IMG/VR virus record: IMGVR_UViG_3300030101_003968
Location: 1 to 64,000 of that record
DNA: 64,000 nt
From: a virus
Strand: one strand, 5' to 3'
The notes beneath the pieces were generated by a model. The model saw only the letters and a program-made list of their open reading frames with translations, was not told the DNA's origin and did no database searches. Position numbers and translations under genes: made by a program. This document shows, piece after piece, positions 30,041-39,613 of the stretch (position 1 is the first letter of the stretch; every line of letters starts with the position of its first letter).

Positions 30041-33000
30041 TACAGATAGAGCCAAGTTTGTAAACACGAACCCAAAAGAAAACACAATACTTGCGTTTAC
30101 AAACGGAAGGGGAGAGCCTCGTGCCATAAATGTAGAAAGGTGCATAGATGAGCTCGGTCAAATCCCGTCCCTTAACGCGATATCTCTTGACGAAACGGAT
30201 CAAAACGATTTTAAATTTGCTTGCCCAAGAGTTCACTTGTTGCCAATTTCTTTTGAGTTTGATTTTGATCCAGATAAATCTTCTGGGAACTTTGAAAACA
30301 CAGATGGATTTCAGTTTTCTTATCAAGTTGTTTACAAAAACGGATCTACGAGTGCCATTGCCCCGTACTCCGACGTTGCATATCCGCCAGCAATAATTAA
30401 CCTTGGTCTCAAGACTTTGGCTGAGACTGAGGTAGAAAACAGGTGTGTGCTATTTATTCCCAAGCTGTCTGCAGAGGCCAAACTTATAAGGCTCATATCC
30501 AGAGAGGGGAATAACGACAATCCTAGGGTTATAGATCAATTTAGAGTAGACGTACAGTCTAATGACTTCATAATTACCGATGACGATTTTCTTGGTCAGT
30601 ACAGCTTTTACAATGACAAAATCGGTGCGCTTCTCTCTGAGATTGACGCTACAAAAACGTTTGATAACGTTCCTAGAAACGCTAAGGCTCAAACCGTCGC
30701 GGACAACAGGGTTATGTATGGAAACTATACCGAGGGATACGCCAACATAACCACTGACGTAAACTTAAGTGTAGAATTTAAACAAGCACCGCCTCCTGGG
30801 TTTTCATTTGAGCTAAAGGCAGTTCCTTACGTATTCAGAAAAAAAACAGATAAGGCTTCTGGAGAAGCTGGTTCGGCAGATCTTGGAAGACAGAGATTTA
30901 AAACAAACTCTGGTTTTGTACTGGATACAAGTGGGTTTCCCGAAAGCGTACCCGTGGGAGTTTACACAGTTTCTATAACTATTGCCCCTAAAAACAATTA
31001 TCACATTTTTCTTGGAACGGGTGAATCCCCTAACTCTAGAGAAAATCCGATTGTTGGAGCTGGTCCTACCGCCTTAAGTGATTTTATTTTTAATCAATCT
31101 ACAAGTGCTCTGGCGGGTTCGTCTGCTGCTCCCTCTAAGGTGATTAGAGGTAGAGAAATGGGTGCGGCATCTCAGTCCGACACAGCTGGACTTCCTGTTG
31201 ACGGAGCTCTAAGAGCATCCTATTTTAACGGAGGTTACAACACAGCCTCAAGCGTGACTTGGGATTCAAGCAATGGAGACCTGCACCTTACGGATATAGG
31301 AAGGTCGTTTAGCTCTCCGCTCGTATTTAAGGGTGAACCAGTTACTTTTTCTACAACAATTCAAGTAAACTCATCCACTGAAAGGGATGTTTTTTCTAAG
31401 GCTCTCATTCATGGGCTTTGCGGATTGCACCCTAACTCAAGCCCTATAGATGTATTCGGTTCTCAAGTAGCTCCCACATCTAGTCCTGCAAATTACTTTA
31501 AGGAGGTTGCCTATGATTTGGGCCTTAATGATGACTCAACTTTTTCAGCAGAGGGAAGCTTCTTATCTGACCTTGTTTGTTCCGTTTCAAGCGGATATAA
31601 CAACTCAGACGTATCTGGCGACATGTGCTCAAGAGAGCCAGATGGGTTTTTTGTAATCAATAAGGCCACGATGAGGTTTTGTGGTGAGCCAGCAAGGGGT
31701 TATGCTGGACAGATAGATGATCTTCTCTATGAATATGATCAAGACAAAAGCGGATATGGAATGTTTATGTCTTTTGCTCATGCGAAGGATGTAAATGTAA
31801 AAACTGTTGTGCCTCTTCCAGAGGGTAAGTTTGGGTCAGCATCTAGTCCAGGTGCAGCTGCTCAGTCTTTCGAACTGTTTACTAACAATATAAATGGATC
31901 TAATGACGATGTAGTAAGAGCAAGAAGATTTTTTGCTATGGGAACTGGGGACTGGGACTACAGGGTTGATTCTAACGGAAACAATCAAATAATGTGGCCG
32001 TCTTGCTATAGGCAGTGGCAAACCCCAGACGGCGCCCTAAATGGACCGTCTAGGATTCAAAACACAAACCCAGAAGATCTGCAAACCTATTTAGAGTCAG
32101 CTACAATAGATCAAGGGACTGTTGCTCTTTCTTCAAGTCAACCCGATCCAATGCCCGCTCCTGTATTACCAACAAGGCAATACGATGACGGTAAGATTTT
32201 TGAATCAAATGATTCCTTTAGAAATACGTTGTATCATCCAGCGCCTATAAAAAAATGGATTATTGCTGGCGACGAAAACAGCGAAGTATTACCTAGTGAC
32301 AAATCAGACTCATACTGGAACACTATACACGGTGGCGCGGGCTTTACAGTTAACATCGACGTGCCAAACGACTCGTTTGACAATGCCTTTCAAGATGCGG
32401 GTCAATTCTTCGTCGCGGGAAATCCATCAACAATGCTGGGAGACATAAGTAAGCATTACTGTGGGTACCTTAAAAACTACAATAATGCTGGTTATTTTCA
32501 GTTCGGCAGAGATATTGAGTACACCGCCCCCCCTGACACCGTAAACGTTTCTAATTACTTAGATAGGGGAACTCTTTCGTTGGTTGATGGAGAGATGGGG
32601 CCTGGAGGTATGAACGGGTTAGCTGCATCTCAGTTTGGAAACAGATCTGATAACTCTTCATTTGGGCTTCCTTTTGTCATGGGAACCCACGACATTAACG
32701 GTGATACATCATCAAACGTGATGGGGTCCATGGCAAACATACGTGGAACTGTTACAAATTTTGGGCTTTTAGGATATGTAGATAATTGCCCAGGATACCT
32801 TGTATCTGAAATTGTAGCTAGAACTCCAGAAACAGTAAACTCCAATTATAATGGAGCTTTTGTTTTAGGAAACAGCAGTGGAAGTTCTCAACTTGCTCAA
32901 AGCTTTGCTGTTGTAGTACCACAATATGCAGACGTTGGTTTTGCCTTAAATGATGTATTGCTGGGTGAGGCTCAGCCGCTTGGTGTTGTCTTTAGGTCTC

Positions 33001-36000
33001 CGCTGACAAGTGGATACTTTTCATCTTTTTACTCCGACCCAGGGGCGCTTGTAAGTTGTATTGACACTAGAGATACTGCTGATATGGCGGGCACCATAGC
33101 TCAGGGTAATTACTTGAGCACAATTCAACCCGTTCAGACAAGGCAGCCTCCAGCGGGTTCAACTGGATCAGCAATAGTGGTTTCTGGGGCATCTATAAAC
33201 ACCTCTTCAGAAGAGCTTGGATACAACTCGTTTAAGACAAAAGCAAATCACGAATTTGGTATAGTTTACTATGACGAAAGGGGGAGACATGGGGCTGTTC
33301 AGCCCGTAGGCTCTGTATATGTGCCTGGATATGATACAGAAGACCGAGGCAGTTCCTTAAAGGGAGCAGCAAAAGTCAAAATGGAAATCAATCACGCTCC
33401 TCCCTCTTGGGCGACAGAATATAGGGTGGTTTACTCTGGAAACACTTCGGTTAGTGAATTTATTCAACATACCGTCGCTGACGCTTTTGTATCCTCAAAA
33501 GCTCCAGGCAGAATATACGTTTCTCTAAATCACCTTCAGTCTAACAAGATTTCATACGCCGAGTCATACGGAGCAGTCAGCCTAGATGATGGCACCAAGT
33601 CGCTATACCGATTCAATCAGGGTGACAGACTTAGGATTATAAACTATTCCAATGTGTCTGCGGAGCTAGAATATGCTCCAAAAGATTACGACTTTAGAAT
33701 TGTTGATTTAGAGATAGTTGGTCCAGACATGGACAATCACCCTTTTCCAAACGAGTCTGATCAGGCAAGATTTAATGGTGAGTTTTTGGTCTTGGAGGAC
33801 AACAAAGAGGCTAGTGGGTTTAGGGTTGAAGACATTTTGGCTGACACCTCTGGTAACGTAACTAGTTTTTGGGGAAACAGATGCCTTGTAGAGATATACA
33901 GACCATCCAAGGGGCTTGGAGATGAGTCTAGGCCTTATTTCGAGCTTAATTATGGAGGAAAAATTTTAAGCGGTCCCACACATCAGTTCAACACTATCTT
34001 GATGACTAAGGGTGATGTTTTTTACAGAAGCGTACCCATGAACGCTCAAACTATAACTTCTGACGCATCTACAGAGCAGACTATTGGCGAGTACACTAGT
34101 CTTATTCAAGGAAGCACAGACAATGAAACATCCGTGCCCAATCCTGTTTCGTATTACGTTGAGTCTGAAACAGTTACAGATTTATATAAGTCTGATGCAA
34201 AGAATTATGGGAGAGTGCATTTTGTAGACCGATTTGCCGATGAGGTAGAAAGGCCTTCTAGCATATCGTTTTCTGAAAAAACATTTCAGGGCTCTTACGA
34301 TCTTAGATATTTCTCTTTTCCAAAAATAGGAAACTTCAAAGACCTTCCTAGGTACAGTGGAGGCATTGATGTGATGGACTTTCAGGGAACTAACATAATG
34401 AGTTTTAATGACTCAAAAGTATACTACATTCCAGTCTCTAGAGACGTCCTCACAACAGGCAATACGGATGCGATTGTCGCAAGTACAAAGGTGCTTGGGT
34501 CTGAAATAGCAATACCGATTGACGGGGGCTCATCAAAAAGACCTGAGTCGGTTATCTCTATTAACAACGACTTTTTCTTTTTTGATGAAAGGAATGAAAG
34601 AATAGTCATGATTAAAGGGGGTAGAACTCCAGTAATTGTTACAGACGCAAATGTTGATGCTTACTTCAAGTCTGAAGTTCAAAAATGGAAGCAAAGTGGT
34701 GCGTTCAAAGCACCCTCTGGGTACGACCCGATGAGGTCAGAGTACTTAATATCTCTCTCTTCGCTGGAAGATGGCTACATATATCACGATCACGTCTCAG
34801 CAAGAGATCGAATGCTTACAATGGGGTTTGACTTAAAGACGAATAAGTTCTGGAAGTCAAGGTATTCTTTTGCGCCTCACTTTTACTCTACCCTTAACGG
34901 AAAGCTAATTTCTTATCACTCAGAAAAAACTCTAACTCACCCAAACACTGTTGGAGATGAAATAGAGTCTCCATTTGTTCTTCCGCAGATTCACAATGAC
35001 ACTTCAAAGAGGAATAAGATCTACGGAAAAAAAGTTAGATCCAGCCTATGTGTTTCTGCTAATGCCAACAACTCAAAAACAAAGGAATTTAACGTTGTTG
35101 TTTTGGATTCTGACAACAGGTGGGAGGCTAACCTGTACACACCCACTGGGGCCTCTGCAATACCGTTTGGCAGGTTTAAGGGTTACAACGATAAGTACTA
35201 CGGAAAAATTGTTGGAGACACCACCGTTGCGGCAGAACAAAGAAAGTCCCAGATAACAAAGAGAACAATTCAGACTATGCCCTATGCTTTTGACGAAAGG
35301 CTTATTCCGTCTACGGGGCAACTTCTTCAGTCTCAATTTTTGGGTCCAAGAGGGTTTACTTTTGTTGACGAAAATGGAGAGATTTATGGAGTTAATTCAA
35401 CTGGAATTAAGTACATGGAGTTCCAAGTTGTTATGTCTAAGTCAAGCTCTGCGTTTACGGCTCCACTGGCCATTGGGAAAAACTCTATTCTTTATGAATC
35501 TTCACCTGGAGGATCTCAAATGGTTCCTTTGGGATCAGGACCTAAAAACACTCACTCTTTTAATAGAAAGGCGTTTATAGCTGCAGACACTGAAGACACG
35601 AACAGAACAAGAAAACTCGTAATAAGGGCTCCTTGGAATCAAGTTGAAAACTACTGCTTGCAAAACGGTCACGAAGACGTAATTGAAAGAGTTACTACTG
35701 ATGAGTTTACTTCAAATCCGAGCGTAGTCTTCGGGTTCTTTACTTCTGTCAATAATGACGAAACAGGTTACAAGATATTTGATATAATTTTTGCCCCGTA
35801 CTACTCCATGTTTTTTGGAAAATCTGTGCAACAAGATGGGTCACTAAACAACCTGATAAGCCTTTTTGACGGTGAAGGCATTTTCAGTGGAGGCGATCAA
35901 GCTGAATATGTGTGGGACTTGAACGAAGACGGCCTCGTTAATGTGAGCGACCTCTTGATATTCTTGACAGGGTTTGGAGAACCATTTGGAACAGAAGATT

Positions 36001-36296
36001 TGTTGGGCTTACTTGCGGAATTTGGTTCAGGCGTGGAAGATGAAAGCACAGTTGATTTTGATACTATAGGCTCTTTTACTGCCGCACAATTTTTAAATCT
36101 TTATAATGGTGAGCGAAAAGAAATTCACTCTGTGTATAGCAATCAGCTAAACGCTCCTGAGCTTACGGGCAGATACATGAAAATAGACCTTGTTTCAGAC
36201 GACGCACAAGATGATGCTCAGTTGTATGAGATTATGGTTGATCACGACAACAGAGTAAAGTCTCTTTCAAGAGGAACTAAATCGAAAAAGAAGTAA
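30030..36296 (+). CDS. Tail nozzle/stabilization protein, main part, with dockerin-like insert, 2088 aa
   Basis: Starts with segments that are internal in one-piece nozzle proteins: TNGRGEPRAINVERC, FQFSYQVVYKNGSTSAIAPY, LIRLISREGNNDNPRVIDQF, FDNVPRNAKAQTV, RVMYGNYTEGYANI. Ring-forming beta-propeller with large Gly/Asn/Ser-rich insertions (residues about 280-1080), then core again (RFADEVERPSSISFSEKT). Near the C-terminus, residues about 1958-2000 carry a dockerin-type repeat (DLNEDGLVNVSDLLIFLTGF, then EDLLGLLAEFG) with the calcium-loop pattern D-x-N-x-D-G. Very large for the family. ATG 30030 lies inside the previous gene's end. Confidence 0.6.
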   Translation: MASNTDRAKFVNTNPKENTILAFTNGRGEPRAINVERCIDELGQIPSLNAISLDETDQNDFKFACPRVHLLPISFEFDFDPDKSSGNFENTDGFQFSYQVVYKNGSTSAIAPYSDVAYPPAIINLGLKTLAETEVENRCVLFIPKLSAEAKLIRLISREGNNDNPRVIDQFRVDVQSNDFIITDDDFLGQYSFYNDKIGALLSEIDATKTFDNVPRNAKAQTVADNRVMYGNYTEGYANITTDVNLSVEFKQAPPPGFSFELKAVPYVFRKKTDKASGEAGSADLGRQRFKTNSGFVLDTSGFPESVPVGVYTVSITIAPKNNYHIFLGTGESPNSRENPIVGAGPTALSDFIFNQSTSALAGSSAAPSKVIRGREMGAASQSDTAGLPVDGALRASYFNGGYNTASSVTWDSSNGDLHLTDIGRSFSSPLVFKGEPVTFSTTIQVNSSTERDVFSKALIHGLCGLHPNSSPIDVFGSQVAPTSSPANYFKEVAYDLGLNDDSTFSAEGSFLSDLVCSVSSGYNNSDVSGDMCSREPDGFFVINKATMRFCGEPARGYAGQIDDLLYEYDQDKSGYGMFMSFAHAKDVNVKTVVPLPEGKFGSASSPGAAAQSFELFTNNINGSNDDVVRARRFFAMGTGDWDYRVDSNGNNQIMWPSCYRQWQTPDGALNGPSRIQNTNPEDLQTYLESATIDQGTVALSSSQPDPMPAPVLPTRQYDDGKIFESNDSFRNTLYHPAPIKKWIIAGDENSEVLPSDKSDSYWNTIHGGAGFTVNIDVPNDSFDNAFQDAGQFFVAGNPSTMLGDISKHYCGYLKNYNNAGYFQFGRDIEYTAPPDTVNVSNYLDRGTLSLVDGEMGPGGMNGLAASQFGNRSDNSSFGLPFVMGTHDINGDTSSNVMGSMANIRGTVTNFGLLGYVDNCPGYLVSEIVARTPETVNSNYNGAFVLGNSSGSSQLAQSFAVVVPQYADVGFALNDVLLGEAQPLGVVFRSPLTSGYFSSFYSDPGALVSCIDTRDTADMAGTIAQGNYLSTIQPVQTRQPPAGSTGSAIVVSGASINTSSEELGYNSFKTKANHEFGIVYYDERGRHGAVQPVGSVYVPGYDTEDRGSSLKGAAKVKMEINHAPPSWATEYRVVYSGNTSVSEFIQHTVADAFVSSKAPGRIYVSLNHLQSNKISYAESYGAVSLDDGTKSLYRFNQGDRLRIINYSNVSAELEYAPKDYDFRIVDLEIVGPDMDNHPFPNESDQARFNGEFLVLEDNKEASGFRVEDILADTSGNVTSFWGNRCLVEIYRPSKGLGDESRPYFELNYGGKILSGPTHQFNTILMTKGDVFYRSVPMNAQTITSDASTEQTIGEYTSLIQGSTDNETSVPNPVSYYVESETVTDLYKSDAKNYGRVHFVDRFADEVERPSSISFSEKTFQGSYDLRYFSFPKIGNFKDLPRYSGGIDVMDFQGTNIMSFNDSKVYYIPVSRDVLTTGNTDAIVASTKVLGSEIAIPIDGGSSKRPESVISINNDFFFFDERNERIVMIKGGRTPVIVTDANVDAYFKSEVQKWKQSGAFKAPSGYDPMRSEYLISLSSLEDGYIYHDHVSARDRMLTMGFDLKTNKFWKSRYSFAPHFYSTLNGKLISYHSEKTLTHPNTVGDEIESPFVLPQIHNDTSKRNKIYGKKVRSSLCVSANANNSKTKEFNVVVLDSDNRWEANLYTPTGASAIPFGRFKGYNDKYYGKIVGDTTVAAEQRKSQITKRTIQTMPYAFDERLIPSTGQLLQSQFLGPRGFTFVDENGEIYGVNSTGIKYMEFQVVMSKSSSAFTAPLAIGKNSILYESSPGGSQMVPLGSGPKNTHSFNRKAFIAADTEDTNRTRKLVIRAPWNQVENYCLQNGHEDVIERVTTDEFTSNPSVVFGFFTSVNNDETGYKIFDIIFAPYYSMFFGKSVQQDGSLNNLISLFDGEGIFSGGDQAEYVWDLNEDGLVNVSDLLIFLTGFGEPFGTEDLLGLLAEFGSGVEDESTVDFDTIGSFTAAQFLNLYNGERKEIHSVYSNQLNAPELTGRYMKIDLVSDDAQDDAQLYEIMVDHDNRVKSLSRGTKSKKK

Positions 36297-36302
36297 ATTT
36301 GC
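36294..36302 (+). promoter_or_regulatory. Bacteroidetes-type promoter (TAAATTTGC)
   Basis: TAnnTTTG element overlapping the stop of the nozzle gene, 13 nt before ATG 36316; would drive the internal-protein operon. Confidence 0.6.
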
Positions 36303-36315
36303 AAAAACACTAATC

Positions 36316-37701
36316 ATGCCAGCCTTAATTATAGCAGGTGTAGTAGCAGTTGGATCTACACTTTTTGCCAACCATAAAAGAAAGAAAGCAGCGGAGGACG
36401 CTCAGGATTTGCTCCAAGCTCAAGTCAACGCGAGAAACGAGCTTATCGATGAATATGAGAGCGGTTTGGCTCAGCTTATGCAAGACTACGAGGATGGGAA
36501 ACTACCTGTTCATAAGGTGGTTCCAGAAAAGGGAAAGGTTGGTGAGTCCGCTTATGATGCCGTAGAAACCGCAAAGTCAGACAGGGCTATTGAGTCGGTT
36601 ATAAATGAAGGGAAAGATATGGTCACTCAAGCGGCCAACGTTTCCGACCCACGAATTAAGCAATTTGTGATGCAAAAGGCTCACAAAGATCACGTAAGAA
36701 ACGTGGAAAAGGCTCAGGCAGAAAGTGTTGATAGAATTATGTCAGCCCAAACTCAACTTGGTGCTGCAGAGACTGATGTAAACAAACAGTTTGCTCAGGC
36801 CAAAAATCAAGCTGAGTCTCAGTACGCGCAGCAGGTTCAGTCTTACATGCAGAACGAGCAGAACCGACTCAACAATCTTATTGCCCAGCAGGGCGAAAAT
36901 GTGATGGGGGCAGAATATGATGCTGGCATGGTTGTCCCAATGGCTCAGGCTCAGAACGCTGCGGACTTCGGGGCTACCGCAACTAGCGTTGCTGGTTCGT
37001 TTGTACAGGACGGTATTAAAGTTCCCTATGCGGATGAGGGATACAAGGTACGCCTTCCTGAAAAAAACAACGTAGACTACCTTGCTAGGTTTGATCAAAT
37101 GATGGGTGATTCTGGGTCAAGTGTAGCGGACGCATTTTCTTCTATTTCAGATGAAAAAAGACAGGCTGTTTTGGATAAATACAAAGCAAATAGAGACGAG
37201 GGAAAATTCTTTATGAGCAAAAGAGCTCAAGAAGGGCTTAGAAACGGTGGTTTTACTCAGGGTGAATTTAATCACGGAGATCCAGACAAGCCAGAAACGG
37301 GCAATGATCAAGTCCTTCTCGACCAAGAAGATCTTAAAAGAGTAATGGATGAGGGCGGTGTCAATAGCTTTGATGATTTAATGGCAGCTGTGCCACCTCA
37401 AATTATTACAACTGGAGGGGAGATTGTTAAAAACGACAAGAACTCTGGAGATGAAGAGGACTTGACCGACGCTACTGATATTAACAACCCGATAAAAGTT
37501 GAAGATATAGATTTTAGGGATCAAGACATTGCTCAAAAAGCAATGAATGATATTCTAACGGCAAAGGATGGTCGCAAGCTTTTTGCCAACACAGGAAAAA
37601 AGAACAACAAAAAGACTCAGCAGGACGTAAGAAAGGCTGAGATGATGCTTGCAGCATATAACCGACACCTTTTGGCTCAGCCACAGTTTCAAAACACATA
37701 A
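36316..37701 (+). CDS. Internal virion (ejection) protein, 461 aa
   Basis: The N-terminal hydrophobic helix (PALIIAGVVAVGSTLF, residues 2-17) is followed by long coiled coil with Gln/Ala repeats (residues about 20-200) and a hydrophilic C-terminal region. This architecture is typical of podovirus ejection proteins that leave the capsid with the DNA and build a trans-envelope channel. First of three such genes. Confidence 0.6.
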   Translation: MPALIIAGVVAVGSTLFANHKRKKAAEDAQDLLQAQVNARNELIDEYESGLAQLMQDYEDGKLPVHKVVPEKGKVGESAYDAVETAKSDRAIESVINEGKDMVTQAANVSDPRIKQFVMQKAHKDHVRNVEKAQAESVDRIMSAQTQLGAAETDVNKQFAQAKNQAESQYAQQVQSYMQNEQNRLNNLIAQQGENVMGAEYDAGMVVPMAQAQNAADFGATATSVAGSFVQDGIKVPYADEGYKVRLPEKNNVDYLARFDQMMGDSGSSVADAFSSISDEKRQAVLDKYKANRDEGKFFMSKRAQEGLRNGGFTQGEFNHGDPDKPETGNDQVLLDQEDLKRVMDEGGVNSFDDLMAAVPPQIITTGGEIVKNDKNSGDEEDLTDATDINNPIKVEDIDFRDQDIAQKAMNDILTAKDGRKLFANTGKKNNKKTQQDVRKAEMMLAAYNRHLLAQPQFQNT

Positions 37702-37703
37702 AA

Positions 37704-39599
37704 ATGGGCGAATACTTAGATCAGTTTCAAAGGTTCTCTGAGGGCATTTCTCAAACATCCCAACAGGGTATTCAGGGTTCATACAGAAAAATAACTGAGG
37801 CTCAAAGAGCTAAGGCTGTCAGCGCTCAAAATCAAGCCAAGTCAAGAAGAAAGCAAGAGCTCGACCTGTACAAATCCCTGTACGGGGAAAATCGTTTGTC
37901 TATGGCTGATTGGCAACAGGCGGACATTGAAATGCAGTCTCAAACACTTCTTGATGATTGGAGAAACGAAAGGGTCTCTGACGAAGAAATGATGAAAGAG
38001 CTTCAAAGCATAGGCACTGCAGCTGATCAATATCACAAGTCGTGGGAAAGCGCATTGGGAGATCCTGATGATTCAGGAGATACAGCTACGTACTACGGAA
38101 ACGTAAATATGGTGACCGATTTTGCATCAAGGGGCATAAATGATTACGAAGATTCAGATCAAATTCCTGTAGGTTTTCAAAATGGATTTGAAGGGATTAC
38201 AGCCATCAACAACGACCGAGAAAGCAAGCTAACTGCTATAAACGTGGGTGTCGGGCAAGAGCGTTTTATAAACAGCTTTAAGGACCCAGTCAGCGGGGAG
38301 TGGATGATTACTATGGGAGACCCGTCTGATCAAAACTCTCACAAAACTATGCCTAGAAAGGCTTGGATTGAACAGCTTCCAGGGCCTGGAACGTTCTTGC
38401 CAGAGCTTACCGACATAAACCTTCGGACAATGCCTGAGGTTGCTGCATCAACCGTAGTTTCTAACTACGTAAAAAACAGACAGGATGTAGACGCAGCCCT
38501 TACAGAGTGGTTTAACAATGAGATGATGACCAACAAGCGTTTCAAAAAAGAAATTTGGAATCAGTTTGGCGAGAGCTTTTTTGGAGATCAAGACACCAAG
38601 CTTAAAACATCTAAGGACCAGTGGCTTACAGATGGGTTGCTGGATATAAAGTACGACACAAGAAGCTATCAGCTTGGTTTCGAAGGAGTTGGAGGATCAT
38701 GGGAGGCTATGGTCAACGACGCTAGGGACGAGTTTATACAAAAGTACAAGGCTCAAAACGCTGAAAAGGTAGAGCAACTTGACATGTCGATGGAGGCTGC
38801 TGACAGCAGAATTAAGTTCGAGATGTTCGAAAAGGACAACCCAGCGGAAAGAGAAAAGATTTTCAAGGCCTATGAAGATGCGGACAATAGAAGTCTGCTT
38901 CAGAGGGGAGCTAACGCCATGTTTGGTGCATTCCCTGCCTACAGCCCAGACGTAATCGACAACATCGACAGAATGGTTGAGATCCCACCGACGCCGCTCA
39001 AGGCAGGCTCGGACTCTCAGGTTCATGCAGTAGCGCTGGACAGAGACAAAAGAATGATTGCTAAGGTTGTTACCATGATTCCTGGTGAGCTTAGTGAGAT
39101 TCAAATTGCAGCTGGACTTAGCGAGGCTCCAGAGACTGAAAGTGTTGAGTACGTTTTGATTGACGAGACCATTGAGCCTAACTTCTTCCAAGAGGTTGGC
39201 AAAAAGGTTGATCCAAAGTCTGGAAATGCAGTGGAAACTGGTAGGGAACACCTTGAAAGAATGTACCTTAAACCAATTCAACAAGGCGAACAGCGGCCCA
39301 TGATTCCAGAGGTGCAGACTGGAGAAACTCAGTTATTGCCTGGAGAGCCAGCAGACATTCAGCCAGATCTTGAATCCGTGTACGGAAATCAAGACAGCAC
39401 AATGACCAGAGATAGAGACCTTGCCAGAGCCCTGAAAATAACTTTTGGTAACAATCCTAATTGGGGTTTCTTGTACAACGACCTTGTTGAGGCCATGAAT
39501 GAAGATCCGTCATTGACCAATAAAATAATGCAGGGCGCTCTTGAGGGTAGAATCCCGATGGTCATAAACGGAGAGGTTGTCTACGAAACAGTTAGATAA
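37704..39599 (+). CDS. Internal virion (ejection) protein, 631 aa
   Basis: Helical, Gln/Glu/Lys-rich, no signal peptide or enzyme motif. Sits between the membrane-anchored coiled-coil protein and the giant polyvalent protein with 2-nt spacing upstream. Contains an IDRMVEIPPTPLKAG segment and a C-terminal DLARALKITFGNNPNWGFLY. Role as middle component of an ejection complex inferred from position. Confidence 0.55.
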   Translation: MGEYLDQFQRFSEGISQTSQQGIQGSYRKITEAQRAKAVSAQNQAKSRRKQELDLYKSLYGENRLSMADWQQADIEMQSQTLLDDWRNERVSDEEMMKELQSIGTAADQYHKSWESALGDPDDSGDTATYYGNVNMVTDFASRGINDYEDSDQIPVGFQNGFEGITAINNDRESKLTAINVGVGQERFINSFKDPVSGEWMITMGDPSDQNSHKTMPRKAWIEQLPGPGTFLPELTDINLRTMPEVAASTVVSNYVKNRQDVDAALTEWFNNEMMTNKRFKKEIWNQFGESFFGDQDTKLKTSKDQWLTDGLLDIKYDTRSYQLGFEGVGGSWEAMVNDARDEFIQKYKAQNAEKVEQLDMSMEAADSRIKFEMFEKDNPAEREKIFKAYEDADNRSLLQRGANAMFGAFPAYSPDVIDNIDRMVEIPPTPLKAGSDSQVHAVALDRDKRMIAKVVTMIPGELSEIQIAAGLSEAPETESVEYVLIDETIEPNFFQEVGKKVDPKSGNAVETGREHLERMYLKPIQQGEQRPMIPEVQTGETQLLPGEPADIQPDLESVYGNQDSTMTRDRDLARALKITFGNNPNWGFLYNDLVEAMNEDPSLTNKIMQGALEGRIPMVINGEVVYETVR

Positions 39600-39601
39600 C
39601 T

Positions 39602-39610
39602 TATATTTGC
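39602..39610 (+). promoter_or_regulatory. Bacteroidetes-type promoter (TATATTTGC)
   Basis: Perfect element 3 nt before ATG 39614; the initiation site would fall at or next to the start codon, predicting a leaderless mRNA for the giant gene. Confidence 0.65.
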
Positions 39611-39613
39611 AGC

